From: Mycobacterium sp. 1164985.4
GTDB lineage: Bacteria; Actinomycetota; Actinomycetes; Mycobacteriales; Mycobacteriaceae
DNA: 64,000 bases
Direction of reading: 5' to 3'
Assembly (NCBI RefSeq): GCF_001668575.1
Contig: NZ_LZMD01000083.1
Coordinates: 1-64,000, forward strand
Part shown: positions 16,594-25,990 of the stretch, piece by piece
Position numbering within the stretch: the first letter of the stretch is position 1
Layout of the letters: each line of letters opens with the position of its first letter
Position numbers and translations under genes: made by a program
Notes under the pieces: generated by a model
Databases searched by the model: none
What the model was told of the DNA's origin: nothing
Seen by the model: only the letters and a program-made list of their open reading frames with translations

Positions 16594-19500
16594 GACCAAC
16601 TCGAATATGGCTGATACACAGGACGATTCGCAGCAACCCGAGATGCCGTCCGGCGACGACATCCAGCTGGCACCCGAGAAGCCGCTGACCTCCCCCAGCT
16701 CCGATGTCGCCGCCGGAGCGGCTCCGAGGACCGACATGACGGTCAACGAGATGCGCGAGTGGCTGCGCAACTGGATCGGCAACGCCACCGGCCAGTCGCC
16801 CGACTCCATCAGCGAATCCGCGCCGATGGTCGAGCTCGGCCTCTCGTCGCGCGACGCCGTCGCGATGGCCAGCGACATCGAGGACCTGACCGGCGTCACG
16901 TTGACGGCCACCGTGGCGTTCCGCCATCCCACCATCGAGTCGTTGGCCACGGTCATCGTCGAAGGAGAGCCGGAGCCCGAAGACCTCGGCGACGACGACG
17001 AGGACTGGACGCGCGATGTTGATGAGGACATCGCGAACATAGCTATTGTGGGCCTGGCCACCCGTTTCCCCGGGGACATGAACACCCCCGACGAGACGTG
17101 GCGGGCGCTGATGGAGGGTCGCGACGCGATCACCGACCTGCCCGAGGGCCGCTGGGAGGAGTTCCTCAGCGAGCCGCGCATCGCTGAGCGGGTCGCCAAG
17201 GCCCGCACCCGTGGCGGCTACCTCTCCGACATCAAGGGCTTCGACGCCGAGTTCTTCGCGCTGTCGAAGATGGAGGCCGACAACATCGATCCGCAGCAGC
17301 GGATGGCGCTCGAATTGACTTGGGAGGCACTGGAGAACGCCCGCATCCCGGCGTCGAGCCTGCGCGGCGAGGCGGTCGCGGTGTTCGTGGGTTCGTCGAA
17401 CGCCGACTACCAAAATCTGGCTCTGTCGGACCCGAGCGTCACCCATCCGTACGCGATCACCGGCAACTCCAGCTCGATCATCGCCAACCGCGTCTCCTAC
17501 TTCTACGACTTCCGCGGCCCGTCGGTGACGGTCGACACCGCCTGCTCGAGCTCGCTGGTCGCCGCGCACCAGGGTGTGCAGGCGCTGCGTGCCGGTGAGG
17601 CCGATGTCGCGATCGTCGGCGGTGTGAACGCGTTGATCACGCCGCTGGTCACGGTCGGCTTCGACGAGGTCGGCGGCGTGCTCGCACCGGACGGCCGCAT
17701 CAAGTCGTTCTCCCAGGACGCCGACGGTTACGCCCGCTCCGAGGGCGGCGGCATGCTCGTGCTCAAGCGGGTTTCCGACGCTCGGCGCGACGGCGACGAG
17801 ATCCTCGCCGTCATCGCCGGCAGCGCGGTCAACCACGACGGCCGGTCCAACGGCCTGCTCGCGCCGAACCCGGACGCGCAGGCCGACGTGTTGCGCAAGG
17901 CGTACAAGGACGCCGGCATCAACCCGCGTCTCGTCGACCACATCGAGGCGCACGGCACCGGCACCATCCTCGGTGACCCGATTGAGGCCGACGCGCTGGG
18001 TCGTGTCATCGGCAGGGGCCGCGCGGCCGACAAACCCGCGCTGCTGGGCGCCATCAAATCCAATGTCGGACACCTGGAGTCGGCCGCGGGCGCGGCCAGC
18101 CTGGCGAAGATGACGCTGGCGCTGCGCAACGACAAGATCCCGCCGTCGATCAACTACACCGGCCCCAACCCCTACATCGACTTCGACGGTGTACACCTCA
18201 AGGTCGCCGACACCGCCACCGACTGGCCGCGCTACAGCGGCTACGCGATCACCGGCGTCTCCGGATTCGGCTTCGGCGGCGCGAACGCGCACCTGGTGCT
18301 GCGCGAGGTACTGCCGTCGGATCTCATTGAGCCCGAACCGGAACCGGAGCCCGGAGCCGACGAGTCGAAGTCCTCGGAGGCCAACGCCGTCTACATCGGC
18401 GGGGTGCGGATGGACGAGTACGGCGAGTTCGTCGATGAGCCGCTTGCGCGAAGAGAATCAGGCTTCGACGACGACGACGACGCGCTCGACCGGCCCGCCC
18501 ACGTTCAGGACGACGAGCCCGAATTGCCCGGCCTCACCGACAAGGCGCTGCAGCTGCTCGAGGCCGCGCGCGAGGAGATGGAAGCCGGCGAGCAGCCCAC
18601 TCCCGTTGTGCCGCTGGCCGTTTCGGGGTTCTTGACGTCGCGCAAGAGGGCGACGGCGGCCGAGCTGGCCGATTGGATCGACAGCCCCGAGGGGCGCGAG
18701 TCGTCGCTGGAGTCCATCGGCCGCGCGTTGTCGCGGCGCAACCACGGGCGGTCCCGAGCCGTGGTGCTGGCTCACGATCACGACGAGGCCATCAAGGGCC
18801 TGCGCGCGGTGGCCGAGGGTAAGCAGCACCCGAGCGTGTTCAGCGCCGACGGCCCGGTGACCAACGGTCCGGTGTGGGTGTTGGCCGGTTTCGGTGCCCA
18901 GCACCGCAAGATGGGCAAGAACCTGTATCTGCGTAACGAGGTGTTCGCGGAGTGGATCAACAAGGTCGACGCCCTCATCCAGGATGAGCGGGGCTATTCG
19001 ATCCTGGAGCTGATCCTCGACGACGCGGTCGACTACACCAATGAGACCTGCGAGTACCCCATCGAGGTCGTCCAGACGGTGATCTTCGCCCTGCAGATCG
19101 CCCTAGGCGAGTTGCTCAAGCACCACGGCGCGAAACCCGCTGCGGTGGTGGGACAGTCGCTCGGTGAGGCCGCCGCGGCATACTTCGCCGGCGGCCTGTC
19201 GCTGGAGGATGCCACCCGCGCCATCTGTGCGCGCGCCCACCTCATGGGTGAGGGCGAGGCGATGTTGTTCGGCGAGTGGATCCGGTTGATGGCGCTGGTC
19301 GAGTATTCGGCCGACGAGATCGTAGGGGTTTTCAGAGAGACTGAAGCCTTCAAGGATCTCGAGGTGTGCGTGTACGCCGCGCCGACGCAGACCGTCATCG
19401 GCGGGCCGCCCGACCAGGTCGACGCGATCATCGAGCGCTGCGAGCAAGAAGGCAAGTTCGCCCGCAAGATGCAGACCAAGGGCGCCAGCCACACCTCGCA

Positions 19501-22195
19501 GATGGACCCGCTGCTCGGCGAGCTCGCCGCCGAACTCGTCGGCATCGAACCGCACCCGACCAAGAGCGGGTACTTCTCGACGGTCCACGAGGGTCGCTAC
19601 ATCCGGCCCGGCGAGACCATCCACGACGTCGACTACTGGAAGAAGGGGCTGCGTCACAGCGTCTACTTCACCCACGGCATCCGCAACGCCGTCGACAACG
19701 GGCACACGACCTTCCTAGAGCTGGCGCCGAATCCCGTGGCGCTCATGCAGGTTGGCCTGACGACGGCGGCGGCCGGTCTGCACGACGCGCAGTTGATCGC
19801 GACGCTGGCGCGCAAGCAGGACGAGGTCGACTCGATGACCGTGGCGATGGCGCAGCTGTTCGTCCACGGCCACGATCTGGACTTCCGCACGCTGTTCCCC
19901 CGCCGGAACAAGGGGCTGGCCGGGGCGCTGGACTTCGCGAACATCCCGCCGACGCGCTTCAAGCGCAAGCCACACTGGCTCGACGCGCGGTTCACCGGCG
20001 ACAGCTCGGCGGTGATGCCGGGTAACCACGTCGCGACGCCCGACGGCAGGCACGTCTGGGAGTATGCCCCCAAGGGCGAAACGGACCTGGCTGCGTTGGT
20101 GAAAGCGGCTGCGGCAGCTGTCATTCCGGACGCCAAGCTGGTCGCCTCCGAACAGCGCGCCGTCCCCGGTGAGGGCGCGCGGCTGGTGACGACGCTGACC
20201 CGCCATCCCGGTGGGGCCAGCGTGCAGGTGCATGCGCGCATCGACGAGTCCTTCACGCTGGTGTACGACGCGGTGGTGAGCCGCACCGGTGCCGCGGGTG
20301 CCCTGCCTGTCGCGGTGGCCACCGGAGCGACTGTCGCCGAACAGGTTTCGACGACTCCGGCAGACGAGCCCGAGGAAGACGCAGCGGAGATCCTGCAGGA
20401 CAACCTGACGGCGGGCGCGGGTCTGGCGGCCGGCTTCGCCAAGTGGTCGCCGGACTCGGGGGAGACGGTTCACGACCGGCTCGGCGCGATCGTCGGCGGC
20501 GCAATGGGTTACGAGCCCGAGGACCTCCCCTGGGAGGTGCCGCTGATCGAGCTCGGCCTGGACTCGCTGATGGCCGTGCGGATCAAGAACCGGGTCGAGT
20601 ACGACTTCGACCTGCCGCCGATCCAGCTGACCGCGGTGCGCGACGCCAACCTGTATGCGGTCGAGAAGCTGATCCACTACGCGATCGAGCACCGCGACGA
20701 GGTCGACCAGATCGCCGAGCACCAGAAGACCAAGACCGCCGAGGAGATCGCGGCCGAACAGGCCGAGCTGATGGGCGGTGCGACCACCGTCGCCGAGCTC
20801 GAGCAGGTGCTGGCCGAGAAGACCGGCGTCGCCTCGGAGGTCACCAGCGCGGGCACCGCGACGGAATCCGATCTTCCGGCCGGTGCGGCCCCGGTGAACG
20901 ACATCCCCGCCCCGCCGACGGACCCCAGCGGTCCGGCGGTGCCGCCGCCGCCCACGGACCCGAGCGGTCCGGCGGTTCCGCCGCCACCGACCGACCCCAG
21001 CGGACCGACGCCCGCGGCCGGTCCATCGCAGGCCACGGTCGCGGCGGCCTCCAAAGTGCTCACCCAGGAGGCGGTGACCGAGGCGCTGGGTTCTGACGTG
21101 CCACCGCGCGACGCCGCGGAACGCGTCACGTTCGCGACGTGGGCGATCGTGACCGGCAAGTCGCCGGGCGGTATCTTCAACGAGCTGCCCGACATCGATG
21201 AGCCCACCGCGACCAAGATCGCCGAGCGGCTGACCGAGCGCGTCGACGAGGGCACCATCACCGTCGACGACGTGCGCTCCGCGAAGACCATCGAGGAGTT
21301 GTCGACCACCGTCCGCGATTACCTCGAGGGCGGCAAGGTCGACGGGTTCGTGCGAACCATTCGCGCGCCGCAGGAAGGTTCGGATCACATTCCCGTGTTC
21401 GTCTTTCACGCCGCGGGTGGTTCGACGGTGGTCTACGAGCCGCTGCTCAAGCGGTTGCCGGCCGATACGCCGATGTACGGCATCGAGCGCGTCGAGGGCT
21501 CGATCGAGGAGCGGGCGCACGAGTACGTGCCGAAGCTGTTGGAGCTCAACGGCTGGAGCGACGGCAAGCGCGGTCGGCCGTTCATCCTGGCCGGCTGGTC
21601 GCTGGGCGGTGTGCTGGCCTACGCGTGCGCGATCGGTCTCAAGCAGGCGGGTGCCGACGTGCAGTTCGTCGGTCTCATCGACGCGGTGCGTCCGGGTGAG
21701 GAGATTCCCCAGACCAAGGAGGAGACCCGCGCCCGCTGGGACCGCTACGCCCGCTTCGCCGAGCGCACCTTCAACGTCGAGATCCCCGAGATCCCTTACG
21801 AGGAGCTCGAGGCGCTCGACGACGAGGGCCAGGTGCGCTACGTGCTCGACGTGGTGAGCCAGAGCGGGGTGCAGATCCCCGGTGGCATCATCGAGCACCA
21901 GCGCACGTCGTATCTGGATCAGCGGGCCATCGACACCGCCGAGATCAAGCCGTACGACGGCAAGGTCACGCTGTACATGGCCGACCGCTACCACGACGAC
22001 GCGATCTACTTCGAGCCGCGCTACGCCACCCGCAAGCCCGACGGCGGCTGGGGTGAGTTCGTCTCCGAGCTGGAGGTCGTGCCGATCGGGGGTGAGCACA
22101 TTCAGGTGATCGACGAGCCGTACATTGCGAAGGTCGGAGCTCACATGAGCGAGGCGATCAACCGGATCGAGTCTGAGGAGAAGCCGTCGAAGTGA
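16586..22195 (+). CDS. pks13: Mycolic acid condensase polyketide synthase Pks13
   Basis: The product has 1869 residues from GTG 16586; ATG 16607 is an alternative. Domain order is ACP1, KS, AT, ACP2, TE. The phosphopantetheine Ser88 is in ELGLSSRDAV. The KS Cys320 is in VDTACSSSL, and AT Ser858 is in VGQSLGEAAA. ACP2 Ser1327 is in ELGLDSLMAV. TE Ser1672 is in AGWSLGGV, with His1838 in GGEHIQ. It condenses the FadD32-delivered meromycolate with carboxylated C24-26 acyl chains from the AccD4-containing carboxylase, then transfers the product to trehalose through its TE. A Pro-rich repeat extends the ACP2-TE linker. It overlaps both neighbours (fadD32 by 8 nt, accD4 by GTGA). Confidence 0.98.
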   Translation: MTETNSNMADTQDDSQQPEMPSGDDIQLAPEKPLTSPSSDVAAGAAPRTDMTVNEMREWLRNWIGNATGQSPDSISESAPMVELGLSSRDAVAMASDIEDLTGVTLTATVAFRHPTIESLATVIVEGEPEPEDLGDDDEDWTRDVDEDIANIAIVGLATRFPGDMNTPDETWRALMEGRDAITDLPEGRWEEFLSEPRIAERVAKARTRGGYLSDIKGFDAEFFALSKMEADNIDPQQRMALELTWEALENARIPASSLRGEAVAVFVGSSNADYQNLALSDPSVTHPYAITGNSSSIIANRVSYFYDFRGPSVTVDTACSSSLVAAHQGVQALRAGEADVAIVGGVNALITPLVTVGFDEVGGVLAPDGRIKSFSQDADGYARSEGGGMLVLKRVSDARRDGDEILAVIAGSAVNHDGRSNGLLAPNPDAQADVLRKAYKDAGINPRLVDHIEAHGTGTILGDPIEADALGRVIGRGRAADKPALLGAIKSNVGHLESAAGAASLAKMTLALRNDKIPPSINYTGPNPYIDFDGVHLKVADTATDWPRYSGYAITGVSGFGFGGANAHLVLREVLPSDLIEPEPEPEPGADESKSSEANAVYIGGVRMDEYGEFVDEPLARRESGFDDDDDALDRPAHVQDDEPELPGLTDKALQLLEAAREEMEAGEQPTPVVPLAVSGFLTSRKRATAAELADWIDSPEGRESSLESIGRALSRRNHGRSRAVVLAHDHDEAIKGLRAVAEGKQHPSVFSADGPVTNGPVWVLAGFGAQHRKMGKNLYLRNEVFAEWINKVDALIQDERGYSILELILDDAVDYTNETCEYPIEVVQTVIFALQIALGELLKHHGAKPAAVVGQSLGEAAAAYFAGGLSLEDATRAICARAHLMGEGEAMLFGEWIRLMALVEYSADEIVGVFRETEAFKDLEVCVYAAPTQTVIGGPPDQVDAIIERCEQEGKFARKMQTKGASHTSQMDPLLGELAAELVGIEPHPTKSGYFSTVHEGRYIRPGETIHDVDYWKKGLRHSVYFTHGIRNAVDNGHTTFLELAPNPVALMQVGLTTAAAGLHDAQLIATLARKQDEVDSMTVAMAQLFVHGHDLDFRTLFPRRNKGLAGALDFANIPPTRFKRKPHWLDARFTGDSSAVMPGNHVATPDGRHVWEYAPKGETDLAALVKAAAAAVIPDAKLVASEQRAVPGEGARLVTTLTRHPGGASVQVHARIDESFTLVYDAVVSRTGAAGALPVAVATGATVAEQVSTTPADEPEEDAAEILQDNLTAGAGLAAGFAKWSPDSGETVHDRLGAIVGGAMGYEPEDLPWEVPLIELGLDSLMAVRIKNRVEYDFDLPPIQLTAVRDANLYAVEKLIHYAIEHRDEVDQIAEHQKTKTAEEIAAEQAELMGGATTVAELEQVLAEKTGVASEVTSAGTATESDLPAGAAPVNDIPAPPTDPSGPAVPPPPTDPSGPAVPPPPTDPSGPTPAAGPSQATVAAASKVLTQEAVTEALGSDVPPRDAAERVTFATWAIVTGKSPGGIFNELPDIDEPTATKIAERLTERVDEGTITVDDVRSAKTIEELSTTVRDYLEGGKVDGFVRTIRAPQEGSDHIPVFVFHAAGGSTVVYEPLLKRLPADTPMYGIERVEGSIEERAHEYVPKLLELNGWSDGKRGRPFILAGWSLGGVLAYACAIGLKQAGADVQFVGLIDAVRPGEEIPQTKEETRARWDRYARFAERTFNVEIPEIPYEELEALDDEGQVRYVLDVVSQSGVQIPGGIIEHQRTSYLDQRAIDTAEIKPYDGKVTLYMADRYHDDAIYFEPRYATRKPDGGWGEFVSELEVVPIGGEHIQVIDEPYIAKVGAHMSEAINRIESEEKPSK
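20911..21010 (+). repeat. 36-bp tandem repeat encoding a Pro-rich linker in Pks13
   Basis: About 2.8 copies of a 36-bp unit encode PPPTDPSGPAVP between ACP2 and the thioesterase domain. Copies differ at silent positions. The M. tuberculosis linker, as remembered, lacks this repeat. Confidence 0.85.
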
Positions 22196-23766
22196 CCACT
22201 GAAGCTACTCCCATCCGAACCAAGACCACGGCAGAGCTGCTTGCCGAACTCCGCGAGAAGCTCGAGCAGGCCAAGGAGCCCGGCGGGGAGAAGGCGGTCG
22301 CCAAGCGGGATAAGAAGGGCATTCCGAGCGCCCGCGCGCGGATCCATGCCCTCGTCGATCCGGGCAGCTTCCTGGAGATCGGCGCGCTGGCGAAGACGCC
22401 CGGTGATCCGAACGCGTTGTTCGGCGACGGTGTGGTGACCGGTCACGCCACGATCAACGGCAGGCCGGTCGGTGTGTTCAGCCACGACCAGACGGTGTTC
22501 CAGGGCTCGGTCGGTGAGATGTTCGGCCGCAAGGTGGCCAAGCTGATGGAGTGGGTGGCCATGGTCGGCTGCCCGATCATCGGTATCAACGACTCGGCCG
22601 GCGCGCGCATCCAGGACGCCGTGACGTCGCTGGCGTGGTACGCCGAGCTTGGTCGCCGCCACGAGATGTTGCGCGGTCTCGTGCCAGAGATCTCGCTGAT
22701 CTTCGGCAAGTGCGCGGGCGGCGCCGTGTACTCGCCCATCCAGACTGACCTCGTCGTCGCGGTCCGCGGCCAGGGCTACATGTTCATCACCGGACCCGAC
22801 GTCATCAAGGACGTCACCGGCGAGGACGTCACCTTCGACGAACTCGGCGGCGCCGACGTTCAGGCCGAGCGCGGCAACATCCACAAGGTGGTCGATTCCG
22901 AGGCAGACGCGTACCAGTATGTGCGCGACTACCTTTCGTTCCTGCCCGCCAACACCTTCGACGATCCGCCGATCGTCAACCCGGGTCTCGAGCCCGAGCT
23001 GACGCCGCACGACTACGAGCTCGACACGATCGTGCCCGACAGCGACAACATGGCGTACGACATGCACGAGATCCTGCTCCGCATCTTCGACGACGGGGAC
23101 GTGTTCGAAATCGCCGAGCAGCGCAGTCCGTCCATGATCACCGCGTTCGCCCGCGTCGACGGCCACCCGGTCGGCGTGATCGCCAACCAGCCGATGCACA
23201 TGTCCGGCGCCGTGGGCAACGAGGCGTCCGACAAGGCTGCCGGTTTCATCCGGTTCTGTGACTCGTTCAACCTTCCGCTGGTCTTCGTGGTCGACACCCC
23301 GGGGGCGATGCCGGGCGTCGAGGAGGAGAAGCGCGGCATCATCAAGCGCGGCGGCCGGTTCTTCAACGCCATCGTTGAAGCCGACGTCCCCAAGGTCACC
23401 ATCATCGTGCGTAAGGCCTACGGCGGCGGTTACGCGGTGATGGGGTCCAAGCAGCTGTCGGCGGACCTGAACTTTGCGTGGCCGACCGCGCGCATCGCGG
23501 TGATCGGCGCCGAGGGCGCCGCGCAGCTGCTGGTGAAGCGGTTCCCCGATCCGACCGCACCCGAGGTGCAGAAGATCCGCGCGGACTTCATCGAGGGCTA
23601 CAACCTCAACATGGCCACGCCGTGGATCGCCGCCGAGCGCGGTTACATCGACGGTGTGATCGAGCCGCACGAGACGCGGCTGCTCATCCGCAAATCGCTG
23701 CGGCTGCTGCGCGACAAGCAGCCCACGAAGAAGGTGCTACGCAAGCACGGCCTGACGCCGCTCTAG
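22192..23766 (+). CDS. accD4: Acyl-CoA carboxylase carboxyltransferase subunit AccD4
   Basis: The product has 524 residues, with GTG overlapping the pks13 stop. It has crotonase-fold N- and C-carboxyltransferase halves, with oxyanion-hole motifs CAGGAVYSPIQTD and RKAYGGGYAVMGSKQL. With the biotinylated AccA3, AccD5 and AccE5 it carboxylates C24-26 acyl-CoA to the alkylmalonyl extender used by Pks13. It closes the fadD32-pks13-accD4 operon. Its TAG stop shares the palindrome CTAG (23763-23766) with the stop of the convergent reductase gene, so the two coding regions overlap by 4 bp. Confidence 0.97.
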   Translation: MTTEATPIRTKTTAELLAELREKLEQAKEPGGEKAVAKRDKKGIPSARARIHALVDPGSFLEIGALAKTPGDPNALFGDGVVTGHATINGRPVGVFSHDQTVFQGSVGEMFGRKVAKLMEWVAMVGCPIIGINDSAGARIQDAVTSLAWYAELGRRHEMLRGLVPEISLIFGKCAGGAVYSPIQTDLVVAVRGQGYMFITGPDVIKDVTGEDVTFDELGGADVQAERGNIHKVVDSEADAYQYVRDYLSFLPANTFDDPPIVNPGLEPELTPHDYELDTIVPDSDNMAYDMHEILLRIFDDGDVFEIAEQRSPSMITAFARVDGHPVGVIANQPMHMSGAVGNEASDKAAGFIRFCDSFNLPLVFVVDTPGAMPGVEEEKRGIIKRGGRFFNAIVEADVPKVTIIVRKAYGGGYAVMGSKQLSADLNFAWPTARIAVIGAEGAAQLLVKRFPDPTAPEVQKIRADFIEGYNLNMATPWIAAERGYIDGVIEPHETRLLIRKSLRLLRDKQPTKKVLRKHGLTPL

Positions 23767-24518
23767 TCTCGCCGAACCCATCGGACGATGACCGTGCCGT
23801 CCTCGCCGAGCAGCACATCCTTGCGCCGCATACCGACCTCGACATGCTCGGCCGTGGCGGCGATCCGCCGGGCGGGACCCGCCACCATCATCGGGCTGGT
23901 GGTCAGGCACAACTCGTCGATCTCGTCGCCGGCGACCAGATGGGAGAACAGCGTCGGGCCGCCCTCCACCAGCACCCGCCTCAGCGCCAGATCGTCGAGG
24001 GCCTGACGGATTGCGGCAGAAGCGATCTGACCCTCGGCCATCTCGCACACCACCGCCCCTGACGCTTCCAGCGTTCGCCGCGCTGAACGGGTGGCGCTCG
24101 CAGAGACCAACACGATCGGCGGAACCGTCGCCGTAAGGAGATGGGCCGGGATCACCCCGCGACTGGACACGACCACCAACCGCAGGACGCTTGGCAGGCC
24201 GTGCGAAAGGCGCCACGCTTGGGCGTCGGCGTCGATCCGAAGATCGGCGTAGGGTTTCGACGCCGCCGTGGTGGCACCGACCACGATCACATCGGCGACT
24301 TCGCGTAAGCGCTTGAACACCCGGCGGTCGGTCGGCGTGCCGAGCTTGCGGCCCGCGCCGTCGAGCGTCACCGCACCGTCGATGCTTGCGATGAAATTCG
24401 CGCGAAGCCTTGGCCCGGAAGGGGTTTCGGGATAGGCGAGCAGATCGCGCAGAGCGTCGTCGGTGAACGCCTCGACCTCGTGCAATCTCGAAGGTGGTCT
24501 TGCGGCAACAGCGGTCAT
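23763..24518 (-). CDS. RibD C-terminal/DHFR-like pyrimidine reductase
   Basis: The product has 251 residues and is a single RibD_C (DHFR-like) domain without the deaminase half. Motifs include RANFIASIDGAVTLDG near residue 40, LGTPTDRRVFKRLREVADV, VVGATTA and VLVEGGPTLFSHLV. The family reduces pyrimidine or pterin substrates with NADPH. The homologue Rv2671 is known to be able to substitute for dihydrofolate reductase. It is last of three - strand genes (folE, MFS exporter, this). Its ATG overlaps the exporter stop (ATGA). Coupling to a GTP cyclohydrolase suggests a pterin or dihydropterin substrate here, which is an inference. Confidence 0.85.
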   Translation of the reverse strand: MTAVAARPPSRLHEVEAFTDDALRDLLAYPETPSGPRLRANFIASIDGAVTLDGAGRKLGTPTDRRVFKRLREVADVIVVGATTAASKPYADLRIDADAQAWRLSHGLPSVLRLVVVSSRGVIPAHLLTATVPPIVLVSASATRSARRTLEASGAVVCEMAEGQIASAAIRQALDDLALRRVLVEGGPTLFSHLVAGDEIDELCLTTSPMMVAGPARRIAATAEHVEVGMRRKDVLLGEDGTVIVRWVRRD

Positions 24519-25990
24519 GGCGCGGTGCTCACATTTCTCTTAGGGTGCTCCACGGTTCGGACGGTCCGTGGGAAGAGGCCGGTGAAGAAGAATGCCGCGA
24601 TCGCGCCGATCCCCGCGGACGTCGCGGGCAACAGCATCGAATGCGACATCGCATCGACGGCCGGGGCGCCGGACAACTCGAGCGCATGCTCCGATGCATC
24701 GTGGGACTCGACGTCGGCCGCGGCGGCCAACAACGCGGCGATGCTCGCGCTGCCCAAAGCCGCCCCCACTTGCCGCGTCGTGTTGAAGACGGCCGAGCCC
24801 GCGCCAGCCAAATCGGCGGGAACCGTCCGAGATGCGATGACTGCCAACGGTTCCCATGTGAGCGCGCCGGCGGCACCGATGAGGATGAGGGGCAGCGTCA
24901 ACCGCCAGACCGGCGCCGAATGGCTCATCTCCCATGACAGCCAGATCAACGCGACCGCCGTCAGTGTGAAGCCGGGGCACACGATGGTCCGTGGCCGAAC
25001 GCGGTCGACGACCCGGCCGACGACCGGGGCAAGGACACCGGTCGCGATCGCCATCGGCGCGGTCACCAGGCCCGCCTGCGTGGCGGGCATGCCGCGCGCG
25101 TCCTGCAGATAGAACATCAGCGGAACCGCGAAAGCGACGACCGTGAAACTGATCAGCGCGATGCCGGCATTGGACAGCGCGAAGTCACGGCGGAGGAACA
25201 GGGTCAGAGGAACCAACGGCTCGGAGTGCTGAATCGCCTGCCACATCACGAAACCCGCGAGCAGGGCGCATCCGCCGCCGACCGCGGCCCACGTCGTCGG
25301 CCCCCAGTCGTGGTGACGTCCCTCCTGCAGGGCGAAAACGATCAAGCAGATGCCGCCCCCGGAGAGCAGCACCCCGAGAACGTCGAGGTGATGTGGCCGC
25401 GGGGGAAACGCGGGGATCAGGCGCAGTGCCAACACCAGACCCACTACGCCGATCGGGATGTTGATCAGGAAGATCCACCGCCAGCCCAGTCCATCGACGA
25501 GCAGACCACCGGCCAGCGGGCCGACCAGCAGGCCGATGCCCGCCGTCGCGCCCCACAGGCTCATCGGGACGCCGCGCTGCTGAGGCGGGAAGATGCGGGT
25601 GACCGCGGACAACGTCTGCGGTGTCATCAGCGCCGCACCGATTCCCTGTGCGAGCCGTCCAGCGATCAGCGTGCCGATCGATCCGGACACGCCGCACCAC
25701 AGCGAACCGAGCGTGAAGACCGTCAGACCGGCGACGTACATGCTCTTGGGGCCGAAGCGGTCGCCGAGGCGGCCGCCCACCGGCAGCAGGGCGGCGAAGA
25801 CCAGCAGGTAGGCGCTGGTCACCCAGATGACGGCATGGTAGGACGCCTCGAAGTCCTGTTTGATGACCGGGTTGGCGACAGCCACGATCGTCGAGTCGAC
25901 GACGATCAGGAAGAAGCCGATCATCATCGCCCACACCGCGCGCAATGAGGACCTCCCGGTCGGCGCGTCCGGCGTGGGCACCGAGATCAC
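24515..25990 (-). CDS. MFS drug/metabolite exporter of the 14-TM DHA2 (EmrB/QacA) family
   Basis: The product has 491 residues from GTG 25990, which overlaps the folE stop (GTGA). Family motifs are FFLIVVDSTIVAVANPVI in helix 1, GGRLGDRFGPK after helix 2, and the antiporter motif C-like GPLAGGLLVDGLGWRWIFLI in helix 5. About 14 hydrophobic segments are apparent. It is probably a proton-driven efflux pump in the inner membrane. Its position between a GTP cyclohydrolase and a DHFR-like reductase suggests that it exports a pterin-derived compound or protects the pathway from an antifolate. Neither is shown by sequence. Confidence 0.88.
   Translation of the reverse strand: MISVPTPDAPTGRSSLRAVWAMMIGFFLIVVDSTIVAVANPVIKQDFEASYHAVIWVTSAYLLVFAALLPVGGRLGDRFGPKSMYVAGLTVFTLGSLWCGVSGSIGTLIAGRLAQGIGAALMTPQTLSAVTRIFPPQQRGVPMSLWGATAGIGLLVGPLAGGLLVDGLGWRWIFLINIPIGVVGLVLALRLIPAFPPRPHHLDVLGVLLSGGGICLIVFALQEGRHHDWGPTTWAAVGGGCALLAGFVMWQAIQHSEPLVPLTLFLRRDFALSNAGIALISFTVVAFAVPLMFYLQDARGMPATQAGLVTAPMAIATGVLAPVVGRVVDRVRPRTIVCPGFTLTAVALIWLSWEMSHSAPVWRLTLPLILIGAAGALTWEPLAVIASRTVPADLAGAGSAVFNTTRQVGAALGSASIAALLAAAADVESHDASEHALELSGAPAVDAMSHSMLLPATSAGIGAIAAFFFTGLFPRTVRTVEHPKRNVSTAP

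Noticed and set aside
16442..18292. 616-codon - strand frame opposite pks13
   Set aside because: It is low-complexity antisense of the ACP1-KS region with no recognisable domain.
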